A stretch of 64,000 nucleotides of DNA from Guyanagaster necrorhizus (Eukaryota > Basidiomycota > Agaricomycetes > Agaricales > Physalacriaceae): NCBI RefSeq assembly GCF_019112545.1, contig NW_025064888.1, positions 935,588-999,587 of the forward strand, in the 5' to 3' direction. Positions 44,832 through 57,129 of this stretch are shown piece by piece. Numbering within the stretch: position 1 is the stretch's first letter; each line of letters opens with the position of its first letter. Under the pieces are notes generated by a model. That model saw only the letters and a list, made by a program, of their open reading frames with translations, searched no databases and was not told where the DNA came from. The position numbers were made by a program, and so were the translations under genes.

Positions 44832-46650
44832 TTACCCTCTTTCTCTCTTCCTTAAGACCATTATCCTGATAGATTATTGTAGGGAGAGTTTATAGTCTCA
44901 TATAGTGTCATCAGCATTCATGTTGCATTTATTTATCTATTGGTTTGATTCAGATTCATATTCTTTCTAACTGACCAAATAGTTAACAGTAGTTTAAGTT
45001 TTTCCACTCTATGCTCATACCTTATGGAGTTTATAGTGTAATACTTGATCAACCTCATAATATTCTTCATTCTTGATTAGGACAGGCTTGAAGGCAGCAG
45101 TTGTTCTTAATTAGGAAAAGCCAGAGTGACATAGAGTGTGAGAAGAGATTTGTTAAAGATGTCATAGATATGCCAGGCAGCAGAAAGACAGAGCTGATAA
45201 ATAGAGTCTCTGATTTTTGTGAGTATCAGAAAGGGACTAGTGCACTTATCAGCAAGCTTCTGCTTTGGTCAGAGAAGATGAAGGTTGGTGGTGTCAAGCC
45301 AAACCTTATTGTTCATGAAATAGTAGTGTGTTAAGTAGTAGTGCTTGTTATAGTGGGTCTTTATCATAGAGGTGGCCTTTTTGAGTGCAGCACAGGTTTC
45401 AGCATGGATTTTAGTCATAAGAGAGACAAAGTTGGAGGAAGCAGGAGTGAACATGTGTCTATTAGTCTTAGTGATTTGAAGATGTTGGCTATGTATTACA
45501 ATTTTTCTCTATATCTTCTTCTTTTTTTATCTTATCAGGGTATCTATTTTATCTTGAGTACTTTCTCAAAGGGTATAGAAAGATTAAGTAATCACAACAG
45601 ATGGAGTACCATTGTACTTGGTTGCCTCACCACAGACAATTCTCTATTGTCTCACCTCTGATGACTAGGCAGCATCAGTATTATAGCACAAGACAGTATA
45701 ATAGAAAGTAACTATATTTATTATAAGCAGAATAGTATAAAAGTAGGATAGCTCTTGCTGTAGTAGATCAGCTTTGAGCTATAAGTTTATTTCACACTAT
45801 TTTCTCTTGAGTCTAGCTTGTCTCTGGCCTTGAAGCACTTGCCTGGTATAACACATTAAGTGGACTCTAGTATAACTGTATAAACATAATACAGTGCTAG
45901 TTTATCACATGTCTGAGCCACATGCCAGTTAGGTCTAATATCATGGTTGATAAAGAATGGTGTCTTTCTAGTGGCAGAATGAGTTTGGTTATCATGTTGG
46001 AATGCTGCAAGAGCAAGCCACTCTATTCAGTTGTCCTATTTATAGTTGACAAACATTCATGGATATTTTTCTATCTCCTGATTGGCACATTCTGTCTGTC
46101 TGTTTGAGAGTGATATGCTATAGAGGTGTTGCTTCAGATGTTTAGAAGCCAATATAGGTCATTGAAAAATTTAGATATGAATTGTAGGCCATAGTCAGAG
46201 ATGATGATCTGTAGCATGCTATATTTTGCATATACTTCATCATAAAGAATCTTGACTCACCCTTCCAAAGTCAATTCAGTGGAGCATGCAATCAGTATGA
46301 TAGCCTTGGAGAAGTGATTGACAATGACAATGATTGCATCATACCTATTATAGTCAGATAACTCAGTGATCATGTTGACTGAAATATATGTTCAGGGTTC
46401 TGTTGGTATTTCATTGGAGTGAAGTGGAGCAGCCCATGCCTGTGTCAAAGACTTCATTCACTGGCAGGTCTCACAGCTCTTCACATACTTTTTGATGTTC
46501 TGTCTTATTTTCAGCCACCAATATTCCTGCAGCACCAATTCTCTAGTCTTTGTAATTTCTGAATGTCTGGCAGTCATGTGATTATAGTAAATAGTGATTA
46601 TTTCTCCTCAGAGATAATAGTCTCAAGAAATGTAGACTCATCTGTTATAA
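44832..46650 (-). pseudogene. G integrase and C-terminal region
   Basis: The integrase core on the minus strand includes MITELSDYNRYDAIIVIVNHFSKAIILIACSTEL (here split by reading: DYNRYDAIIVIVNHFSK, about 46360-46270) and the DDE-region frames to 46150. The GPY-like part and a chromodomain-like end lie near 45080-44880 but are badly broken. It aligns with A2 21019-22400. Confidence 0.7.
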
Positions 46651-46879
46651 TAAATTAGACTATTATCTCTCATTATGCCTCATTCATGATTGATCAAAGG
46701 AGTGATGTGTTGATCCTATGACTCAGTCCTCTTTATTGCACCCTTGATCTGCTTATTGATCTCTTCTTTCATTAGCATCATTATAGCTAGAAATGCTCAG
46801 TCTTCAGCAGTGTTATGCTCTCATTATTCTCCCCTCCCTAATTATGATCCACACATCAGCTCAACAGATCAGCCTTCTT

Positions 46880-48382
46880 GTTCACAGTGCCTGCTTTATG
46901 ATGTAGTATGGTACTCAGAAAGTTCTGTGATCCAGCATGCCTGATGTTGATTAAGTTTCTGAAGAAGTCAGAAGTATTGGAGATTTTGATGGTCAGTCCA
47001 GATCTCAAATATCTGGATGGCTCTAATTAGATAGTGTCACTATTCAGCCAGGGCAAGCATGATAGCCAAAAGTTTTTTATTATAAATCTTGTAGTTGCAT
47101 TCTATAATAGTTAATGCTTTAGAGAGGAAGACTACTGGATGCCATTTCTCTTCTTGTTCCTGGGATAGTATGGCACCTATAACTCCTTTACTTGAATTTG
47201 CTTCTACTTAGAATCTTCCCACCTCTGTTGGCACAGCCAACACAACATCCTCTGTCAGTCATCTTTTCAGGCCATCAAACATGGTTTGTTATGAGGATCC
47301 CCACATTCAGAGAGCACTATCCATCAACTGGGTTATAGATCAAACAACCTTGCTGTAATCCTGAATGAATTGATGGTAGAAGTTGGTGAATCCTAGAAAT
47401 GACTGTAGTTCTTTCTTTTTTATTGGCACTGGCTATTCTATCATTCTGACCATCTTGACTGAATCTATATGAATACTTTCTTCACTGATAATGACTCCAA
47501 GATACTCTGTTTCTAATACCTCAAACTCATATTTTTCAGCCTTGAGAAACAGTTTATGCTTCTTTATAAGATTGAGCACTTGCTGGATCAGTTGTCAGTG
47601 CTTGTTATGATCTTTAGATATGATGAGAATGTCATTGAGGTAGATGGTAACCTTTTCAATGGTGATGAGATCCTTAAAGATATTGTTTATCATCCATTGA
47701 AAAGTTATAGGTGAGTTAGTCAGTCTAAAAAATATAATAGTTAGCTCAAAGAGTCCATGATTTATTTAGAATGCCATCTTCCACTTGTTCTCCTCTTTGA
47801 TCTGCATGTTATTGTATCTCCATCTGATATTGAGTTTGGAGTAGTATTGAGCTTTTCACAATTTGTCTATGAGTTTAGAGATTAAGAGGAGGAGGTAACA
47901 ATTCTTGACTATCATTTCATTTAACTTGCAATAGTCTTAGACTGATTGGAGTTTCCCATTCTTTTTCTTTATAAAGAAGAAGAAAGCCATCAGAGACTTC
48001 AAGAGGTGGATACAGCCACAGAACAAATTTTTGTCTAAGAACTTGTCAAGTTCTTATTGTTCTGGATGACTGAGGGAATACACCTTACAATCTGAATTGA
48101 CATTCATGTTAAAGGTTAGTTCAATTGTGTGGTTTCAGGGTTTTTGTTCTGGTAACTTGTCAAAGTTTTCAAACAGATTCCAATAGTCTCATGCCTATTC
48201 AGATATTATCTCTTCAAACATTTTGACCTCTTTTTGAGAGTTGGCCTTTGCAGCCAGGTCATTAGCATGATGTGTCACTCTGATATGAATTGCTGGCTCC
48301 ATGTTGATAGTGAGAATTGTCTCTCTGTCCTCCATCTCCTTGTCCCACTGGTATTCTGAATCTTTGTCTGGCAGTTCAAATA
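46880..48382 (-). pseudogene. G reverse transcriptase, RNase H and protease linker
   Basis: The linker at 48382-48195 reads ELPDKDSEYQWDKEMEDRE and ANDLAAKA. RT follows with FFFFIKKKNGKLQSV, and the catalytic box is IYLNDILIIS (near 47640), where the first catalytic Asp is Asn. RNase H lies at 47250-46950. Order and spacing match A2 19370-20760 in reverse orientation. Confidence 0.78.
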
Positions 48383-48917
48383 TATTACAATTTTTCCTAT
48401 TTTCCTTTTTTTTTCCTTGATTTATTTGGGATTGACCCCTATTTTGCTTAGTCAGAGCACCTAGACTTGAGTGCTTAGGATTGTGGGAGTGCTTAGTCAA
48501 CCAGCACTGCCTAGATTCTACTGCACTGCTATAAAGTCCTATAGCAGCATAATAGCAGAGCACCATCTTTTGCTATCTGCACAGCAGTAACAGCAATAGC
48601 AGCTCAACAGCAGACAATACCCTTTTGTTCTTGCACAGCAGTAACAGCAGTAACAGCATGATGACAGACACTACTCTTTTGTAGAAAGATTATATTTAGA
48701 ATGATAAAAAATTAGTATATAAATAGTGTAGCTCTTGCTGCAGTAACCCCAACTTCAAGCTAAAGTTTATTCTTCACCATCTACTCTTGAGCAACTTGCA
48801 ACCACCTTGATCACACAATGCTGATAGTGTATCAATGAACTCTAACAGTCTAACCCAAAGTGTGAGGTTCTGTTAGTTTATCACATGTTATCAGTCACAT
48901 GAAATTTGGGCTTAACA
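48383..48917 (+). repeat. 5' LTR of H
   Basis: 535 bp, TATTACAATTTTTCC to TTAACA. It is longer than A1/A2 LTRs because of a repeated ACAGCAGTAACAGCA-rich block at 48570-48680. The self-priming segment is AACTTCAAGCTAA at 48751-48763 (one G-to-A change). Confidence 0.86.
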
Positions 48918-48918
48918 A

Positions 48919-48931
48919 TTAGCTTGAAGCT
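48919..48931 (+). promoter_or_regulatory. Self-priming primer-binding site of H
   Basis: TTAGCTTGAAGCT is perfectly complementary, over 13 bases with no mismatch, to AGCTTCAAGCTAA in the 3' LTR (59036-59048), which lies 35 bp after the TATA box at 59001. This is the cleanest pair in the window. Confidence 0.75.
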
Positions 48932-48973
48932 TCTGGCTTCCCATTCTCAAGCCTAATTGTGCTGAGAAACTGA

Positions 48974-51900
48974 ATGCCCCCTGCACTTAATTTCTTTGAT
49001 CCAAACTTCACTCATGAGTTCTTTGAACTCCTTGCTTCTATCATTGAAACTTTGATAGGCTTATTAGTGATCATACAGCTGTGCTATAGACACCAATCAA
49101 TTGCCATCTGGACTATCTGTCATTATCAAGAATTCCAACACATTAGAACTATCCTCTGCAATGTCACACCAGACCTCCCTCTTCATAACATCTCTGTCTC
49201 TGCCTGACAGTCCTTTTGACCTGTGAAAGGATTCAAAACTGTCTCTGGAAGTTCAACTAAAGAGCATTTTAGAGAAGAAGAGGAGCAGCAGCAGCAGCAG
49301 CACACATACCCCCTGCAACCTCTGATGGCAGTCATCTGAGACCCTGGAAACCCTTGGGCTACAGGGTTTCAATGACTCAGACCTGACACCTCCATCTCAT
49401 CCTCCAAGCACAGTATCCATGCAATGAGAACAACAACTCCCATCTCTGGCACTGGCATTGGGTGCTGTGCTAGAGACTCTCTTGATGCCACACAGATGGC
49501 TTGAGGGGCCAGAAATATCAGGGGCTATAGGTTCTGACACACTATGTTAATATGAAGCAGAAGTACTGACTACAGAATAGAGGCTGATAATGACTCCTAT
49601 TTCAATGATGACAGTGATGAGTGCCACTGGTGGGATGCCACTGCCAGAGAGGCAGACTGATTGGAGCAGCATGCAATTAGCCATGCTGCAAGCAGAATAA
49701 GCCACACACAAACAATATCATGCATAACACAATGAATTAACACTATCAGCCCAGTTTTCCTCTGAGAGGACCAAGTTTGATGTACCAGTAATATTGCTGA
49801 GTACCTTCAGGAGCAGGCATGTATTGACAATGAGATCACAAGAGAGAATAACCTCTTTAGGAGATATCTCTGAGCACAAGAGGTAGACCAGAGAAGGCAC
49901 ACTGAAAGCCCTAGAGCTAGTATGCTCATTGGAACCACCACCAACAGCATATCCAACACTCTATTCCAGAAATCTAGCACTTCTGCCACTGAGCCTGATC
50001 CCTGGGCAGAAGCAGTCAAGAAAGTCACCCATATGGATGATGCCCATAGGATGACCAATCTTGACAATGACCACCCATTATCTTATAGGACTAATATTAT
50101 TGCAGAGACTGACAATATCTCTATCAGAGGAGATGAGATACCAGTGGACTGAGGAACTATCAGAGGAGACAATGAGAGCATCAACTCCATTGGAAACATC
50201 AGGCAGTTTCTTGACAGAAACTTTGCCACCCTCTTTCTCAACCTAAGATTCTACAGAAACTTTCACTGGTATTGCAGAGCAATGGCAACAACAATAGAGG
50301 GAGAGACAGTCAAGAAGCAGCAGAGGCAGCCTGAGCAGCAGCCTACTCCTTGACCTGGACCTGATAATGCTAGACTCAGTATACAGTCTCAGCACAGTTG
50401 TCCTGGAGGTTTATGACCTGTGCAACAGTTTCCTCCTTGAGAGGAATGCAAGTGAGATCAACAATGAGAACACAAACAATGAGGTGGAGGAGGGGGTCAA
50501 GGATTCTCAAACTGACTGGGTTAGTTCATGGAGAGTACACATGCATGAAGAGAAAATGAAGGAACTGGCATGAGAGGTGCACTGGAAAGACTTTTTGGAG
50601 CTGTACCAGGATAGTATGACTAGGCTATAGATGGATGACATCTGGTTGGTGTTGCTTATGGGACAAAGGTATACCACCACTAACAGGATTGAGCATGCAG
50701 AAATTTTGCAATATATGGCCACTAAGCAGGCCATTTTTATTTACAATAAACAATATTTAGGACATCAGATGCAGGCATTGCTGCTGTACAGGCCTAAGTA
50801 TGGCATAATGCTAAGACCATGGATGCTGAGTATAGTGCTGAGCAAGCCAGCCAATATAGCCTCTTCAATCTGAACAATATCATCCTGATATTTGCTCACT
50901 ATCTCAGCCATCCACAGCATAGCATCTTGGCTTTCAAGGAGCTGACTTCAACTGAGCAGCCACTACCCAAACCCATAGAAGCTGCTGATTTGGCAACCAT
51001 TTACTGGTCAGCAACCACCAGATGAAGCCAAAGGCAGTGGAAAGGCCTCAGAAGCTTTGGCTGACCCCACTGAGAATGACCCTATAGCAACCACTCAGGG
51101 CTGGACTATCAAGAATGGGCAGATCATATGAAGGGAGATACCTTCACTGAAAAGTCCCATTGCTGATGATAGCTCACTCCATTTATTCTCAGGACCCCTG
51201 CCTGCATGGATGGTCCCATCTGCTGGCAGGATTTCAAACCCTATGACTGCCCTTGCCAGTGACATCCAAATACTCTATGTGAAGCCAAATTTAGTCAGTG
51301 AGCCCTATTTTTTCAAAGGAGCATCAGATGATATTGACTGCTTTCTTGTGGACTGTGACCAATATTTCCAAGTGTTTGCCTCATACTTCCTTCTTGACAT
51401 GTACAAGATAACATTTGCAGCCATGCACATGGCCAAAAAGGCTAAAATGTGGTGGATGCTTCTCTCTCCCATATTCTGGTCTACTATATGACAACTTCAC
51501 CAATATCCTCTGTGGCCAGTCTTCAAACAGATGATCATCAACAAGTTCATGGACCCTGCCATTCAAAAAGTCCACAAACAAAAAATAAAGAATTTCAAGA
51601 TGAGAGACAAGTCAGCAAATGACTACTTTGATGAGTTAGAATGACTTGGCAAACTAGTGGGAGTCCAGAATGATATATCTGATACAGGCAGGATGGTTGA
51701 GTACATGAAGATGGGGGCTCTGGCCTCATATCTCAAGATCATCTCTGATATCAGACATGGTATCCCGATTGGATATGATGAATGGAAGGCACACATTATC
51801 ATCATGTACTGAGAGTAGCAACAACAGAAAGCAGAATCATCCACCCTATCATAGAGTGGACAGAAGAATCAGAGACAGAGTGCAAAGCCCTCCACCTCTA

Positions 51901-52494
51901 ATACTACCATGTCTGCCAAGCCCAGCAGCTCAGCTCCAACTTTCTCATATGGCAAGAAGAAAACCAGTATGGGCACAACATTTACTGGAATGAGAAAGCC
52001 AATAGATGTGGATCACCTTAAGAAAGAGGAAAAGTGTTTCAATTGTGGCTAGAAGGGCCACATGGCATAAAACTGCCTCCAGAAGAAGAACAAATGCACC
52101 CAAGAAGATATATGGGCACAGATCACTGAGCTGTTGAAGAAGGATGAAGACCTCAGGCCTGATGATAAGTCTGAGGAGGTAAAAGATCAGGCTGAGCAGT
52201 GAGCAATTCCACTGAGTTGGCCAAATTCTCAAAGAGTGGTTTGCCACCTCCAACTATTGAATGGACTGACTTTATTTCTATAGTTTTACCACCTATGTCT
52301 AAATTATGCATGCATTTGAATATACCCAACATTACTACTCATATGTCAGAATCACCTCAGGAACCAGAACAGGAAACTCAACTGCTGACATATAGCCAAA
52401 CAGAGGCAGAGAGCCCTCAAAAAGGTAAGTCATCACCAAAAGTTTGCCAAACTAAAATCTCAGCAGAAACTCAACCACTGACATGCCCTCTCTA
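48974..52494 (+). pseudogene. H gag, with N-terminal membrane segment
   Basis: The first frame (48974-49207) is open and encodes FFELLASIIETLIGLLVIIQ, a predicted transmembrane helix, then RHQSIAIWTICHYQEFQHIR. A low-complexity region with (GCA)6 at 49285-49302 follows. The capsid-type domain lies around 51210-51830 (PVFKQMIINKFMDPAIQ, NDYFDELE) and a zinc knuckle near 52035 (KCFNCG-stop-KGHMA). An acidic tail runs to the F insertion. Several stops are present. Confidence 0.72.
49285..49302 (+). repeat. (GCA)6 microsatellite in H gag
   Basis: Six GCA units in a row inside the low-complexity part of gag, encoding a short Ser/Gln/Ala run depending on frame. Confidence 0.85.
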
Positions 52495-54296
52495 TGTTCA
52501 GGCATGTAAAATTGTGAAAATTGCGAATACATGGACTGCATTCCAGTCCAGTAAGCATGTAATAGAAAATAGGACTAGAGCACACAGAAACCTAGCTATC
52601 ATAATGCTAAAACTGAAGTAACAATAAGCAGAGTGCATGGTCTAGTAACAGACTAATACCAGAGGGGTTAGACTGCATGTGAGGTCCCAGCACTTGGCCC
52701 TAAATATGCCAATACTATTATGAGAGGATATGCTAAAAATAAAAAGACTATGATCAAAATATGATTGGCAATTCTGATCATATTGATCAAAGATATACAG
52801 CCATTGATGCACTGATGGAACATGCTTTAGAACAGAGAACTGAGATCCAAAGAAAGGTATCTGAGTAAATGGGTATTGAACAGAGAAATAGAATAATGAC
52901 AATAAAGTAATAAGTAGAGGAATATTATCTCAGGAATGAATAGCACATATACTGCCCTGAGCCTTGCACACATACTTACAGTGTCTTAGCATGCATAACA
53001 CAGCTAGGGACTCTGCATCATACTGAGAAATGGCACCTTTGGTGAGTCAGATAGAATGACTGGTTGGATACAGAGAAGCAGAACATAGCCATTGTGGCTG
53101 GCTCCTGGCATGAGAGATAACTCCAGGGGTCTGGGACAGTTTACCGCTGTCAGAAATGTCACCAGGAAAATAAGAAAGTGAGCAGACCTGGTGAGGCCAG
53201 CTAGCCAATGTCAGCTAGTGAAGGAACAGTGGGCACAGTTATTGCCCTGAAGTGAATAAGCATGGTGACTGTGATATGCATGCAAATAATATCTGTGGGA
53301 TCCAGCACAGAGTCCCATGCTTTGAAGATACCATAGTAGGATTGTATTAATAAGTATCCTAGTAGAGTATTTAAATACAGTATTGTATGAGTAGAGATCA
53401 AGTTTCTGACCTCCACAGTTGCAGTGTATTGGGCACAGAAAGCCTTGCACTCTAGCTCTGAGTTTGTGTTTGTAACTTCAGGTGAGAGAATAAACTTATT
53501 ATTGAATACTCTTGAGAGAGCTGTGAGAACTAAGCAAGACATTGAAGCTTGCAAAGGACTTAAGCCCAGTTTGATAAGAGGTTTTGGATTGCACTTTAAT
53601 CTGAGAATAAGAGAGTGGTGTCTGAAGAGTATCATCTTGAGTTTTTGAGATATTTGTGATGTGCAGTGCTACAGATAGTAGAGGTTCAAACCCTTTGGCT
53701 TGATTAGTGTGTGCTTTTGTGTTATTTCCACAGATTGACAGAGGTTCAAACCCTTTAGTCTGTTGGACAGTGTTTTATTGTGTTTGTGTCTCTGGATCAT
53801 ATAGGTTTGAATCCTGTGGATCTACAATTGGTTTGGAAGCTTGTAAACAGAGATCTGTGCTTTTGGTCACTTGTGGACATGTTTGTGATTGGTTTTTGCT
53901 TAAAGCATGAAGCTTTGAGTTATGTGTTGTATGTGTTAGGGATTTGAGTTGATCTGAGCTGTGCTTGAAACTATTTGAGAGTTTTGAAGGAGTGTTTCAA
54001 TATATTGTATCAAGTTGCAGTACCCTTTGCCTTGAGGCCTGGCAACACCAGTTGCCACCTCTTGTTTTGATAAAACAAAAAGCTTTGAGACTTAGAAAGA
54101 CCTTGGACTGTTGTAAGCATGCTATTGCTGTTTGTGCACTGTGATCTCATTGAAGAAGACAATTATATTTGTTGATTGCTACGTTTATTGCATTATAATC
54201 CTCTCATGAACTAAGAGTTTTGTGTGTGTGTTAGTGTGAGTGTGGTCAGTGGATAATGCTCTGCTGTTTCTGTTTTCATCTTGTGCATGCTCAGAT
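52492..54296 (+). repeat. LTR-F copy 2, probable solo LTR inserted in H gag
   Basis: About 1.8 kb unrelated to H separates gag from the PR leader. It is homologous to 38244-39260 and weakly beyond. The pentamer CCTCT occurs on both sides (52487-52491 and 54297-54301), a candidate target duplication, although the ends adjoining it are not TG/CA. A 60-bp unit with GGTTCAAACCC is repeated about three times at 53681-53820. No coding frame of note. Confidence 0.58.
53665..53825 (+). repeat. Three 60-bp units with GGTTCAAACCC
   Basis: The motif starts at 53683, 53743 and, degenerate as AGGTTTGAATCC, at 53803. It resembles a tRNA T-arm or polymerase III B box (GGTTCGANTCC). Copy 1 of LTR-F has a single unit at 39252. 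No tRNA fold is present around them. Confidence 0.6.
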
Positions 54297-54299
54297 CCT

Positions 54300-54940
54300 C
54301 TTCACTGCCAACAGACCAAACAGAGGCAGAGGGTCCCATTGGCTGGCTAAAACCATTCAACACTGAATGGACTTGGTGAACCATCAAAGAAGCAAGAGAT
54401 AAAGAAGCAGTAAAGGCTATACTCAAGAATTGGATACACAAAATCCAAGCTGAGGAGGTGATCGATAACATGATCACTGAAATGCAAGAAGCAGAACATT
54501 GTCAAGCCCTGGAATGGCTCATTGAACTACATGGACCATGGAAGTTCATCTGATGATCTAAAACTTCAGGCCAAGACCTATTGGCCAAAGTCTGAATTGA
54601 AACCCTCACATCTCAAAGTACCCATATAGTCATAGCACTAATTGACAGTGAATGCACAGGAAGCTTAATTAACTGAGCTTTTATCAACAAGCACAGACTT
54701 CCTACTTGAGCTATGGCAGCCCCAATCTCAGTCTACAATGCAGATGGGACTAAGAACCAAGCTGGTTTGATCACTGAATATGTAGAGCTTAGGCTCACTA
54801 TCAGTGATCATTCTGAACAAATCAACTTGGCTGTAACCAATTTAGGAACCAAGGAAATATTTCTTGGTCATGATTGGCTGATTTGACATAATCTACTAAT
54901 CAACTGGAAAACTGGATGAATCATCTTTGTTAGATGCCAA
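54300..54940 (+). pseudogene. H gag tail and retropepsin-like protease
   Basis: After the F insertion the frame resumes at TEAEGPIGWLKPFNTEW. The protease loop reads ALIDSECTGSLIN: the catalytic Asp is kept, but the following Gly is Glu. Here the preceding codon is ATT, the synonymous outcome of the same CpG decay that destroyed Asp in A1, A2 and G. GTKEIFLGHDWLI follows. Confidence 0.75.
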
Positions 54941-55199
54941 TGCTAGAAGATCTCATTCAAACTACTCAATGAAGATTCCAAGAATCAATGGGATAAAGAA
55001 ATGAAAGATGGACAATCTTTGCTGTCGACCTACAGAAGGCCATTCATGTATGTGCAATACACTATGCAAACAATCTAGTGGCAAAAGCCAATGCCAAGAA
55101 GGAGAAAAAGACATTTAAAGAGATGATACCTGAGTGGGCACAGGACTATTGAGACTTATTTGACAAAGAAAGTTTTGATGAATTACCTGAATCAAAGCT

Positions 55200-56870
55200 C
55201 TGGGACTATGCTATAGAACTAATTCCCAATGTGAATACCAACCTGGATTGTAAGATCTATCCACTTGGCAACAATGAACAGCAGGAACTGGACAAGTTCC
55301 TCAATGAGAACTTATTCAGTGAAAGGATCTGGCCATCAAAGTCACCAATGCTTCACTCTTTTTCTTCATCAAGAAAATAGATGGAAAACTCCAACCAGTA
55401 CAAGATTATTGGAAGCTCAATGAAATGACAATCAAGAATCGTTACCCACTTTTTTTGATCTCAGAATTGATAAACAAACTCTATGGTGCCAAATACTATA
55501 CCAAGCTGAATGTTGTTAGACTCAAGTGTCACATAAGCAGGAATATATGATAGACAGATGTCACCTTGCACTTCAGGTGATCAGCTGAATCCACTGATGT
55601 GTGTTCTAATCAGTGTGTCACAAGGCCTGAAGGATTGGCTTGAGAGTAGAATGAGATAAATAAACTTTAGCTTGAAGCTGAGGGTTACCAGTGAGAGCAA
55701 GCAGTCTTAAATACTGTACTAGGTCTGCTAATAATACTTTAACTAATTGTGGGTTTCTGAGTCCATTGTGCCTATTGTCTTAGGGCATTACTATCATACA
55801 TAAAAGGTCAATTGTGCATTGTTGGGCAATGCTGTTGCATTGAAAGACAATGATAGACTTGGCTAGTTGTAATGACTAAGCTTCATCCCACAGTCCTAAG
55901 CACTTGTTCTGGTGCCCTGACTAAGCATAAATAGGAGTTAAAACAGAGAAAGGAATGAAAAATCATAACAGATGTCCAATAGAGATATAACAATATCTGC
56001 ATCAAAGAAGGCAATAAATGGAAGGCAGCTTTTCAAACTAACTATGGGTTGTTCAAACCAATAGTTATATTCTTTGGACTTACCAATTTGCCAGCAACAT
56101 TCCAGTGGATGATGAATGACATCTTTAAGGATCTCATTGTGACTGGAAAGATCACAATTTACTTTGATGATATTCTTATTATATCCAAGACCAAGGAAGA
56201 ACATCAGCACCTAGTACAATAGGTACTAGCACTGATGTAGAAACATTGGCTTTTTCTCAAGGCCAAAAAGTGTGAATTCAAGGTATTGGAAATAGAATAC
56301 CTCAGAGTTATTATCAGCAAAGAAAGCATCAGGATGGATCCTGTCAAGGTGGCAGGAGTAACTGAATGGCCAGAACTGACCAAAAAGAAGAAACTGCAAT
56401 CATTCCTTGGATTCACCAACTTCTATCAGCAATTTATCTAGAATTACAGCAAAATAGTCCAATCAATGACACAATTGACCAGAAATGCCCCATGGACTTG
56501 AAGGGCTTCCCAACAGGTGGTGTTTAACAATCTTAAACACTGATTATCTGAAGATGTTGTCCTGGCAATACTGATCCAGGATGGCAAGTTCTGAGTAGAA
56601 GCCAATTTGAGTGAGAGCACTATTGGAGCAGTCCTTTCTCAAGAACAGAATAGCAAATGGCAGCCAGTTACATTTTTATCAAAAGCACTGACAGTCACAG
56701 AACAAAACTATGAGATCTATGACAAGGAACTCCTCACCATAATGCTTGCTCTTGCTGAGTGTTGGCATTATCTCATTGGAGTGATCCAGATCTTTGAGAT
56801 CTGGACAGATTACCAGAATCTCTGATATTTTCAACTTCTCCAGAAGCTTAATCACTGACAAGCCTGATGG
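55200..56870 (+). pseudogene. H reverse transcriptase and RNase H, split by a solo LTR
   Basis: RT begins QELDKFLNENLFS, is interrupted at 55513 in LNV(Q), and continues at 55971. The catalytic box is IYFDDILIISKTKEEH (about 56160). [12 protein letters not shown] and TQLTRNAPW follow. RNase H (56570-56825) has TIGAVLSQEQ, YEIYDKELLTIMLALAE and IWTDYQNL. The W of the DE-W-KA motif is intact here. Two or three stops remain. Confidence 0.8.
55514..55970 (-). repeat. Solo LTR (A-type) in H RT
   Basis: 457 bp, minus orientation, TGTTATGATTTTTCA to TCTAACA. The target duplication is AATGT (55509-55513) and GATGT (55971-55975); the right copy preserves the coding GAT of the conserved LDV motif. Self-priming segment AGCTTCAAGCTAA is present on the minus strand. 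Confidence 0.85.
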
Positions 56871-57129
56871 GTCATGGAATTATCTGAATACAAATCTATG
56901 TTGCACTATAAGGCTGGTGCAGCAAACAAGAAGGCTGACTTTCTCAGCTGCAGAGCAGACTATGATCAGGGGGGAACCAACAATAAAGGAGTTGTACTAC
57001 TATGATCTGAACACTTTCAGGCAATGATCATGCCCACTGAGGAGGAAGTGCATGAGCACATCAAGAGTGCTACCTGGAATCCCCACAAGTGGAATCAATG
57101 AATAGCCTCATCACTCAACCATGAGTGGA

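Noticed and set aside
53681..53820. tRNA genes suggested by GGTTCAAACCC
   Set aside because: No acceptor stem, D-arm or anticodon arm can be folded around the T-arm-like motifs, which recur every 60 bp.
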